Positions 55,900-64,000 of a stretch of DNA of 64,000 nt are shown here, piece after piece. A program made the translations under genes and the position numbers. Where the stretch lies: the NCBI GenBank assembly GCA_958450365.1, contig CAUEEP010000939.1, positions 1,922,001 to 1,986,000 of the forward strand, given 5' to 3'. Position 1 is the stretch's first letter; each line of letters begins with the position of its first letter. This stretch comes from Mesorhabditis belari (Eukaryota > Nematoda > Chromadorea > Rhabditida > Rhabditidae). The notes beneath the pieces are model-generated. The model saw only the letters and a list, made by a program, of their open reading frames with translations, had not been told where the DNA came from and ran no database searches.

Positions 55900-56960
55900 A
55901 ACAAACGCTCTGAAGCGTTTCAAAGGCTCCAATGAGGATCAAAGGCTCCAATCGTAAAGGACGAGATTCACCAAAGACTGCCAACAATTCAACAAATTAT
56001 CGAAAGATTTTTGATCGACTTAAAAGGAACCCCAAGTCCTTTAAGAATTCTGTTCGAAAAATGGCCAAGTCAGTATTGGAAAAAGTTACATAGAATCCTC
56101 AAAACAGCTGGAATAAAAACCAGAAAAGGATCAAAGGACATTTTTGACGGATTCAATGAAAAGAAAACGTTTTGAACGTTGCAAACGACTTTTAAAGCAA
56201 TCTGGCCGATACCGGAAGATCCTCTTCACGGATGAAAAGGCCCACAACCATCAGAACGATCGAACTTGGTCCAAAGAACCTCTTCCGTTAGACGACAGAA
56301 TTGTTTCAAGACAACAAAAGCCTTAAAAAATCATGATTTGGGCCGCTAGCGGAAAGACGTCTTTGATCTTCATTCCCGCTGGAGTCATTGACAATAAAGT
56401 TTACGTCGATATGCTTCAAGAAGTTTTGCTTTGATCTCAAGCGCACTTTGATGCCAATAATGATTGGGTTTTACAACAAGACGATGCTCCATCACACAAG
56501 GCTGTTAGATTGGATTGGATTGGATCTCCAACAGCTTCTCAACAGCAACAACAACAACAACAGCAACAACAACAACAACAGCAACAACAACAACAACAAC
56601 AACAACAGCAACAACAACAACAGCAACAACAACAACAGCAACAACAACAACAACAACTTGCATCATCGTGGACATCAGTCAACAACGCCCAGGCGAATAG
56701 CCATTAAACTCGCCCGATCTCAATCCCTTACTCAATATGGTCGATTCTTGAAAGCAAGGCATGTGCTTGACTTGTTCAATTGACTGACTGATTTGCCTTG
56801 ACCACAAATTAATTGATTCCTTGAAACGAGATTTAATCAAAGCATGGAACGAAATCTCTATCAGCACCATTGAAAAAGCTATTGATGATTTCCCGAAGCG
56901 CTTAAGAATATGGATTAATGCTATTTTTTCACCATAATTGTGGTTTAATGGTGGTCACAA
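55900..56960 (+). pseudogene. Tc1/mariner-like transposase wreck with CAA/CAG expansion
   Basis: Broken frames read RKILFTDEKAHNHQNDR, MIWAASGK then FIPAGVIDNKVYVDMLQEVL, and WVLQQDDAPSHKA, the usual order of the first two catalytic regions of Tc1/mariner-type transposases (DEK and DDAPSH). Then a (CAACAG)n run (56540-56656) interrupts the protein. Downstream LARSQSLTQYGRFLK-like and SINPWSRFLK-like pieces correspond to the 'SPDLNP' region. Near 56925-56960 ACCATAATTGTGG and its complement pair. Not functional. Confidence 0.6.
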
Positions 56961-57289
56961 TTATGGTGACAAAGAAAGGAAAGCTGTACTTTGGAGAGTG
57001 AACATTTTGTTTGATTTTGTTTTGTTTTTATTGATTATTTGCGAATAAGAATTGAATTTTTTGGAAATGACCGCGAACTTTTAAAATAACATACCATAAA
57101 TACTGTAATAGTACCCCACCGCCCTCGTACAGTCGTGTAGTCGCAAAAGTTTTTTTAGTATTTAGTATTTCATTTTTTTCAAAGCGCCTGTACTTCCAAA
57201 AAATGCGTCTTTGGTATCAAAAAATAGCTGAAATTCAGGGCTATTTTTTTGATACATAAGCGAGCATTCTAGCTTAAGCCAGTGTCGAG

Positions 57290-57730
57290 AAAAACTCGTT
57301 CAAAGCTAGACTACGCAACGCTCCGCACCGTCATTATGGGGGTGGGGTTTATGCTCAGCGTTTTCTGGGATTTGAAGGAGTGGTGTACTGGGAGCTGCTG
57401 GATAGCAAGACGACCCTTAATGCAATCAAATACAATGAATAGTTGGGAAAGGTGAATGAATCCCTGAAGAAGAATAGGCCTTCCAAGTCAAAGGTCGTTC
57501 TCTTCCATGACAACGCGCGCCCTCATGTTGCAAAACTGAAATAAATAGCTAAATAAATTGTTTGGGAACTTTTAGCGCATTCCCCATACAGTCCAGACCT
57601 CGCCCCTTTTGATTACTATTTATTCCGGATCATGAGTAATGAGCTTGCGCGAGAACACTTCGATTCGGAAGAAGCAGTCAAAAAAATAGCTGAAATTCAG
57701 GGCTATTTTTTGATAACTAAGCGTTGATAC
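57290..57730 (+). pseudogene. Mariner transposase C-terminal fragment
   Basis: Pieces VYWELLDSKTTLNAIKYNE, VVLFHDNARPHVAK and AHSPYSPDLAPFDYYLFRIM are mariner signatures (second and third catalytic Asp). In-frame stops follow NE and K. Flanking copies of ATAGCTGAAATTCAGGGCTA occur at 57219 and 57689. Confidence 0.75.
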
Positions 57731-57959
57731 AGGAGATGGGTTTTATCTGTGAACTTTTGGAGGAAGTGGCAATGGGTGGGGCCAAGCGAGAAACCCGAAA
57801 GTGACCCCAAGCCTGATTTGCACCAGAAGGAGTTTATGCTCTGCTCATCTCAAAAATTGCACTGTTTTCTGGGATATGGTGGAAGTGATGTACTGAGAGT
57901 TGCTGGATAGCAAGACGAGCCTAAGCCTTAATGGATCGTCTGCGGTGCGGTAATATTAC

Positions 57960-59360
57960 AGTATTTACGACAATATTTATTAGGTTTCTTTCTAATTCTT
58001 TCTAATTTCTAAATCTTCAAATTCTTGATCTCAAAAATTGCACTGTTTACTTTTTCCTCTTCTCCAGCTTTCTCTCATCTATCTACATGGCCATTTTTGG
58101 GCAAAGGCACTTGGAAGGAGGGGTGGAGAAAGCAAAAGAGCATTGCTCCCCAGAGATGAGGCCAAGCCAAGGCCAGGGCTTCTCCTTTTCAGTGTGGAGT
58201 GCCAGCCTCAGCTCGACCCCAGACTCTCATTTGGGAAAGGGTCCCCAACAACAGCTATAGGCTGAGGGAAAAGCTGCCACTCACTTGAGGCTCTTTTCCC
58301 CTCCAAAGGTCCCCCCTGTGAGTGTGTGCTTGGTGGTGGACCTATTGATTTTCACGCATATTCCCCTTTTTTCTTTTTTCCTTTCTTTCTTTCTCCTTTT
58401 TTCTTTCATCCTTCGGTCTCCCCATGGACACCCCTTTGGCTAGTTTTGCTTTTTCCTTTTTCTTCTAATCTCTTTCCTTTTCACTAGACGATAAGTGAAA
58501 AATTGAGAATGTTTTTTTGCTCGTGAGACTTTTTACTGCTATCTGAACATATATTTGATTAATTTAGCTTGAGTTTTTGTAAAGATCTTTGGCTTTTACT
58601 TTGTATTTTTAATTTTACTTTTACTTTTCGGCTTTTACTTTGACTTTTCGGCTTTTACTTTGTACTTTTACTTTTACTTTGACTTTTCGGCTTTTACTTT
58701 TACTTTTTGGCTTTTACTTTGGCTTTTACTTTGTGCTTAAGTGCAAAAGCATTCTGGCACACTGGTTTAACATCTAGTTTTGCTTAAAAAAAGATTTAAT
58801 TTTGCTTAAAAACAGATCTAATTCTCTAGAAAATGTCCGTTTCTCATGAAACATAAAAAACTGGATTTAGATTTTGTTCTTTATCTTTAGATTTAATAAC
58901 CACAGAAAGTTGTTTTGCTTTTTTTTTTTCGAAAAATGAAATAAATATTTATTTACTTTAATTTATTTACTTCAATTTATTTACTTTAATTGATTTTCTT
59001 TAGCTTTTTATTTTAGATTAGAGTTTAGATTTGTTCTGGATATATAATTTTTTGGATTTAAAGAACTAGGGAGCAAAGGTGGACCCTGAGTTTCATTTTT
59101 CCATCTAGCGTGATCCACATCTTGAATAGCTCAAAATGTACAAGTATTGATCTCAAGGGTTATACTTGTAAACGCGAATCTTCTGGCGTACTTCTGGCTT
59201 CTGACTATCTTTCATTTTCTTGTAATAATAAGTCTCTAGAGGAAAATTGGGATTTGAGTGCTTGGAGAAAATTTGTGCTTGGAGAAAAGTGGACGAAAAA
59301 ATGTTTGCACGTGTAGACTCCGTTCTCCGTTCCCAGACTCCGTTCCCAGCAGCCATATTA
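57960..59360. other. No gene seen
   Basis: Contains a GC-richer patch (58080-58330) and a tandem CTTTTACTTTGACTTTTCGG repeat at about 58585-58735. No domain recognised on either strand. Confidence 0.4.
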
Positions 59361-59965
59361 TTAGGTTGTCCGGAAATAAATGATCGTTTTCAACTCGAAT
59401 ATTTAAAATCCCATAACTTGACCCAAAGAAAACTTTATTTGTTTGGATAACCGAAATAAGAACCATTACAATTAACACATCTTTGCCAACGAGAAAAAAG
59501 TTTATTTATGCCGCTAGCATAGAAGTCCGGGCTTCTGGAGGCGATAAAGTCGGCGAAGGCATTTTTGGCATCTTGAGTTTTGAAGCATTTCTCCCGGAGA
59601 AAGTTGTCGAGTTGCTTGAAAAAGTGGTAGTCAGTAGGCGAAAGGTCCGGCGAATATGGCGGGTGAGGCAAAGTTTCGTAGTTCAGTTCGTTCAGCTTTT
59701 GCAGGGTCGGTTGTGCAACGTGTGGACGAGCGTTATCGTGGAGAAGAATTGGACCCTTTCTGTTGACCAATGCCGGGCACATTCGCCGCAATTTCTGGTA
59801 CATTTCGTCGATTTGTTGGCAATACTTCTTTGCCGTAATCGTTTCACCCGGATTCAGAAAGCTGTGATGGATGAGACTGGCTGCGGACCACCAAAGTCCG
59901 AGCGTTGTCGCTAATAAACCCAAATAATAAACAATACAAAACGCTCATTTATTTCCGGACAACTC
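59361..59965 (-). mobile_element. Internally deleted mariner with both ends
   Basis: Ends TTAGGTTGTCCGGAAATAAA and the complementary TTTATTTCCGGACAAC. Minus-strand 59910-59440 codes an uninterrupted C-terminal two-fifths of a mariner transposase: PGETITAKKYCQQIDEMYQK, ILLHDNARPHVAQPTLQKL, LPHPPYSPDLSPTDYHFF, ending YASGINKLFSRWQRCVN. The N-terminal HTH and first catalytic Asp are absent. The open frame and well-matched ends suggest a fairly recent insertion. Confidence 0.85.
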
Positions 59966-59980
59966 CGCTCCTTTTTTTAG

Positions 59981-60190
59981 TCCGTTTGCCGTTGGCAATC
60001 TATGTATTTTGCTCATATCTTAACTGGGTTTTGTTTGAAAAATGTTGCATTTGCTTTCATTCGATTCATAATCAAATTTTCTATCGAATGAATCGAATTT
60101 TCTATCAAATAAAAGCAAATTCAACGTTTTTCAAACAAAACCGACTAAGATAAAAGCAAAAATCGTAGATTACCAACGGCAAACGGAAGG
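59981..60190. mobile_element. Palindromic element with TCCGTTTGCCGTTGG ends
   Basis: TCCGTTTGCCGTTGGCAATC at the left and the complementary CCAACGGCAAACGGA at the right; the interior pairs imperfectly (GGTTTTGTTTGAAAAA with TTTTTCAAACAAAACC). Adjacent to the mariner. Confidence 0.8.
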
Positions 60191-60679
60191 GCGGAGTCAG
60201 AGTAACTCGATTTAAGCGTTTTTTTTTCAAACATTCCAACACTCGTCTTTCTTTTAAAATGTATAACTTTTCCCTAAAGCGTTCCGAAAAGTCGAAAAGT
60301 TTGTGGTGAATGGCTTCAAGTTGTTAGCAGTGAATTCATTTGAAATCCCGAAGTGGAAAACGAGAGGATAGAGCCGCGGGGGCTCTGATTGTTGGCGTAT
60401 TGCTCTTTTGCAAAAAGAAAAGGGACAATGGGGGTACCGGAAGTGGTCTGAGCAGAAGGGAGGACTGGGCTGGACTCTCTCAAACGGCCTGGGGTTCCCC
60501 CCTTTACTCAAATGGGCCTCATTTGGCGGCTATTCTGATTTTACCCCTCTTTTTCCTTTTTCACTTCTCACCCTCTTTTTTCCCCTTGAATCCAATCGAG
60601 TTGTTAGCATTTTTTTCCCACCACTTTTCCTCCCCTAAACATCACTTTTAAGCTTTAGATTTATTGTACATTAACAATT

Positions 60680-61560
60680 ATAAATGAACTATCAAATAAC
60701 AATTATAAATGAAATTCGAATCTGCCACTATTAGCTTGCAGCTTGCAGGCGTTTCAGGGAAGGCATCAACGGTGGTGACCAAACAGACTGGATGGGGCGC
60801 TTTTAACAATGATTTCTTCAAGCTTTCGATGTTTTTGTGTGGCTTTGAACAAGCTTTGGCTTCTAGAATCGACCATACTAAAAAATCCATTAGGTTGAGG
60901 TCTGGAGAGCTAGGTCTAGAGTCTTGGGACCTAGGTCTAGAGTCTGGAGAGCTAGGTCTAGAGAGCTAGATCGGAGTCTGGAGAGCTAGGTCTAGAGTCT
61001 GGAGAGCTAGGGCAAACTCTCCAGATTCAGAAAAAGAAATGAAGTCCAGGAAGTTTTGGCAGAAGTCTTGGATTTGTAGGCCTGCGCCATCTTGCTAAAT
61101 GCGATTTCCAAAATGTTTACGAGCCCAGGGCGAGAGTTCATCCTTGAGAAGAGCCAGGTAGTTATTGGAATTGACTTTCCTGGGGACAAATGAGTCTTTC
61201 CTGTTGCAGTGATGCCACCAGAAACCATCACAGAAGCTGGATTTGCAGAAACCGTAGCATTCGGTTGAGATTCGGTTGAGATTTGGTTGAAATTCGGTTA
61301 AGATTTGGTCCATACTCGACCATTTTGCTTGTTAAAAAGGCCTTCAACATCTTTTCATCTGTGAACAAGATATTGTGATGGTCGATTTCATTGAAGCACA
61401 TCAATAACTGATCTTCTCTCAATTTTCGCTTGTTTTTAGTGGGATTCGAAAGAAGTTGAGCTTTGTTTTTCTTTTTTTCTTGTAACTTTCTTGTAAGCAG
61501 TAAGTTTGAGCTTATTTTTGAGGATCCGACTCAATGAGGTGCTTGAAATCGCCATCTTCT
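60680..61560 (-). pseudogene. maT-type mariner-like transposase wreck
   Basis: Minus-strand pieces: HNILFTDEKMLKAF, MMVSGGITATGKTHL, and FLVWSILEAKACSKPHKNI with ESLKKSLLKA, which are signatures of the maT clade of Tc1/mariner elements. Pieces are in several frames. A NLNRIST repeat and a (CTAGGTCTAGAGTCTGGAGAG)-like array at 60895-61020 interrupt it. A second copy of AGGCCTTCAACATCTTTTCATC-like sequence at 61669 suggests local duplication. Confidence 0.7.
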
Positions 61561-62560
61561 TTGTCATTTCCATTTCTAAAATCTAAAAACGAGAAATGAA
61601 GTTTAAATCAACGAGTTATTGTCCTTGAAAGCGCGTGAAATCTTGTTGCGATCATTTTGCTTGTTAAGAAGGCCTTCAACATCTTTTCATCGACAATTAT
61701 AGCGCACAGAACAGTACTTCGAAGTTCAGAGATGCCAACTTCTCGAAGTTCAGAGATGCCAAAAGACTGAAAAATTCTTTGTGGCGGGGTCCTTTTATTG
61801 CGTCGGGTTACGGTAGTTTCCGACGTTTGGCGCGGAAACGTCTGAAAGTACGGTGGACGGTCCGAAAGGCATCTGTCGTCAGAATTTTATTATTTCAAGA
61901 GAGCATTCCTTTAAATTGATTTAAAGTAAAATGAAATTAAACCCAATTTGTTTAATTACTTTTGTGATTACTTTTTTAATTATTATTTTTAATTTATTGG
62001 GTTGGTGAATTGAAAACTGCGGGCTATTTTCATCGTTCTTTGGAAGCATTTGCAAATCTTTTAAAGAATTTCCTTCGTATTTCTTTTTTTAAAAGTTTTA
62101 TTAAGAAATAGAACTATTTAGAGCATTTCAAGTGACAAGATTTGTCAAAATTTTAAGATTTAATAGTTAAACTCTCTGCAAGCAGAGCTGTAGCTAAATC
62201 CCTAAATTATTATAACTTATTATAACTCCCTAAATCTTGATTTGCTGAAAGTTAATGCATTTTGTTTTATTTATTTTGTTTGTTTTGTTTATTTTGTTTA
62301 TTTTTTGATATTTAGTTAGATTTAGCTAAGAAATGAGAAAAAAACGAAAAGAATTGATTGTGGGAAATTTTTGAGTGTTGAAAACTATTGAAAACGATGA
62401 TTTTGTTGAGAGATTGGCATCTCTGAACTTTAAAGTTCTATAAAAAGCGTAGCAATATGTTTTTGAATTAAAAATTGAAATTGATTGGAGAAAGTAACTT
62501 GAGATTTCATTTAAATATAAAAAAGGCTTGTATTTTGGTGTAGATTACAAGCAAAAAGTC
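61561..62560. other. No gene seen
   Basis: AT-rich, with the mariner-type end shared with 8922 at 61996-62031 and TTTGTTTATTTTG repeats near 62270. No supported gene. Confidence 0.4.
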
Positions 62561-62655
62561 CGTTTCCGCCAATTTCAATAAAAGCGAACGGACGGAGATG
62601 TCCGTTTGTCCGTTCGCTTTTATTGAAAACGGACAAACGGACGGACGGAGATGTT
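62560..62655. repeat. Palindrome with GTCCGTT/AACGGAC arms
   Basis: TTTCAATAAAAGCGAACGGAC is followed after GGAGAT by GTCCGTTTGTCCGTTCGCTTTTATTGAAA, then ACGGACAAACGGACGGACGG, making nested hairpins. Confidence 0.85.
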
Positions 62656-63159
62656 ATATAATTTCCTGATGTTATATAATATATTCCTGACTTGTTCTTT
62701 GTTGTCTTCTAAACGCAAACTCTTTCGCCCACTCAGTTTTTCTTGATTTAATTCTCCAGAGAAAAACTTTAGATCAAAAAAGAAAACGCCATCGTGAAAT
62801 CGATCGATTTTGATTCGAATAATGAAAGCTGATCGTTTTCTACTGAATCCCAAAGATTTTTCTCAAAAAAATCCCTTCATTCACTTCTTGGATACTCTAG
62901 AGTTGCAAAAAAAGCACATGGATGACCTCCCCTGTGCACTCTTCACTGGAAGAGCTCCCCCTCGATGAATCATTCACCCACTACATCCCTTCCACACTCC
63001 CCGAAACACACTTCTTCTTCTTCCACTTTACCTCTTATACATTTACTGCTTTGCTTTTTTCATTGAGCTTGAAAAGGGGTTTCTTTGTTTTATCCAGGAT
63101 CCAGGATCTAGGCTTCTTTGTTTTGGAGACTTTGAACCTCTCAGCAAAAACAACAAGGC

Positions 63160-63355
63160 CTTTTGCCAGCAAAGCCGAACCAGAGCTGAACCAGGGTCGA
63201 ACTAGGCCCGAACTAGACCTGAACCAGGCTTGAACTAGGCCTAAACCAGACCCGAGCCAAGCCCGAACTAGGCCTAAACCAGGGCTGAACCAGAGCTGAA
63301 CCAGGGTCGAACCAGGGTCGAACTAGGCCTGAACCAGAGCTGAACCAGAGCCGTT
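63160..63355 (+). repeat. Imperfect GAACCAG/GAACTAGGCC minisatellite
   Basis: Units such as GAACCAGAGCT, GAACCAGGGTC and GAACTAGGCCT repeat about 17 times. Non-coding. Confidence 0.85.
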
Positions 63356-63424
63356 TCCCTGGAAATTAGATGTGCTAATCATTCGGCTAAAGAATAACAA
63401 ATCTCATCCTTTCTTTTATGGATT

Positions 63425-63498
63425 GGGGCTAGTCCGGACCGGACTTCAAACCCGCGATCGCTTACCAGACAAACGCTCTACCAATGAGCTACACCAAC
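63425..63498 (-). pseudogene. tRNA-Thr-like sequence, degenerate
   Basis: From 63498 on the minus strand: GTTGGTG, D-arm TAGCTCATTGGTAGAGC (A box), an anticodon-arm-like CTGGTAA (anticodon GGT, Thr, if real), and T arm GCGGGTTTGAAGTCCGG (B-box like). The 3' strand does not pair with GTTGGTG, so it is probably not a working tRNA. Confidence 0.45.
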
Positions 63499-63655
63499 AT
63501 GTATCCCCTTGGCTAGAGAATGGCTTTATGTTTTACTTGCTACTTGCTTTCTTACAAACGCTCATCCTTTGGCACACTGAAATAGATCCGACAAAGCTCC
63601 GAACTTCGTTGGATTTCTTGTGCTTCGTTGAATTTCTCAGTATTCCTTGATGTCT

Positions 63656-64000
63656 AATCAGCTAGTGTGCTAGAAAGGCTGCGTTTATGAGAGCACAGTA
63701 CGAGCGAATCTTGGAATTTGGTTTTGTTCTAGATATTTATTTCAAGGTTTCACAAATGCTGGGACACTCTTAACCCAAGCCTAAGCCTAATCCCAAACCC
63801 AAATAGACTCAGTCTTAGCCGAGACTGAGTTCAAGCCTATTTAAATCTCTCAATATAAATAGATTTTTCATATTTTTTTTTCATTTCAGACGCTTTCCAA
63901 GTCGATTTTCGATAAGCTTCATTTTTTACATTTTCCCATGACCAGTTGCTATCGGCTCAAATAACCATACACATGTCCGTCCGAGCAATCCCCTTTGAAG
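63656..64000. other. Window end; possible start of a further gene
   Basis: Holds short GCCTAA repeats (about 63775) and a good 3' splice motif TTTTTTTTCATTTCAG ending at 63889-63891. The last bases (from about 63973) open with ATGTCCGTCCGAGCAATCCC, MSVRAIPFE, running off the end. Too short to judge. Confidence 0.2.

Noticed and set aside
63425..63498. Functional tRNA-Thr gene
   Set aside because: The acceptor strands do not pair and the anticodon stem depends on wobble pairs, so it is listed as degenerate.

Overview
The window is nuclear DNA from an animal, most probably a nematode. I infer this from four things read directly in the sequence: protein-coding genes cut by very short introns (mostly 30-60 bp, 3' splice sites usually TTTTAG or TTTCAG), 3' splice-site-like motifs placed 0-7 nt before the start codon of most genes (the usual footprint of spliced-leader trans-splicing), head-to-tail genes about 215-245 bp apart with AATAAA between them (operon-like spacing), and interstitial arrays of TTAGGC, the nematode telomere unit. 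No database search was run; all names come from motif recognition, and species is not assigned.

Layout. 1-2.3 kb: remnants of pogo/Tigger-type DNA transposons. 2.4-13.4 kb (+): one gene for a family-14 (Core-2/I-branching) glycosyltransferase, its introns swollen by mariner-like MITEs, tRNA-like palindromes, microsatellites and a TTAGGC array, with two alternative last exons. 13.4-15.5 kb: a large 15-bp minisatellite and a foldback element. 15.5-47.8 kb is the gene-dense core: C9orf78/Tls1 homologue (-), RalBP1 homologue (-) with a complete leucine-rich-repeat receptor-like gene (+) inside one of its introns, VTA1 (-), golgin-84 (-), BOP1 (-), SYS1 (+), a bacterial-type glutathionyl-hydroquinone reductase (-), rabankyrin-5/ANKFY1 (-), NDUFA5 (-), EFL1 (+) and RPS8 (-). 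47.8-64 kb holds no gene I can support: it is foldback elements, mariner/maT/Tc1-like transposase wrecks, a LINE-like fragment, tRNA-like sequences and simple repeats.

How the genes relate. Three make or mature ribosomes (BOP1, EFL1, RPS8). Five act in membrane traffic (golgin-84, SYS1, VTA1, RalBP1, ANKFY1). NDUFA5-ANKFY1, BOP1-golgin-84 and VTA1-RalBP1 have operon spacing. The outstanding gene is the glutathionyl-hydroquinone reductase at 33.0-34.6 kb: it reads as an intact 326-residue enzyme very like bacterial YqjG, yet is split by nine spliceosomal introns and sits between ordinary animal genes, which points to an old bacterial gene transfer that has been domesticated.
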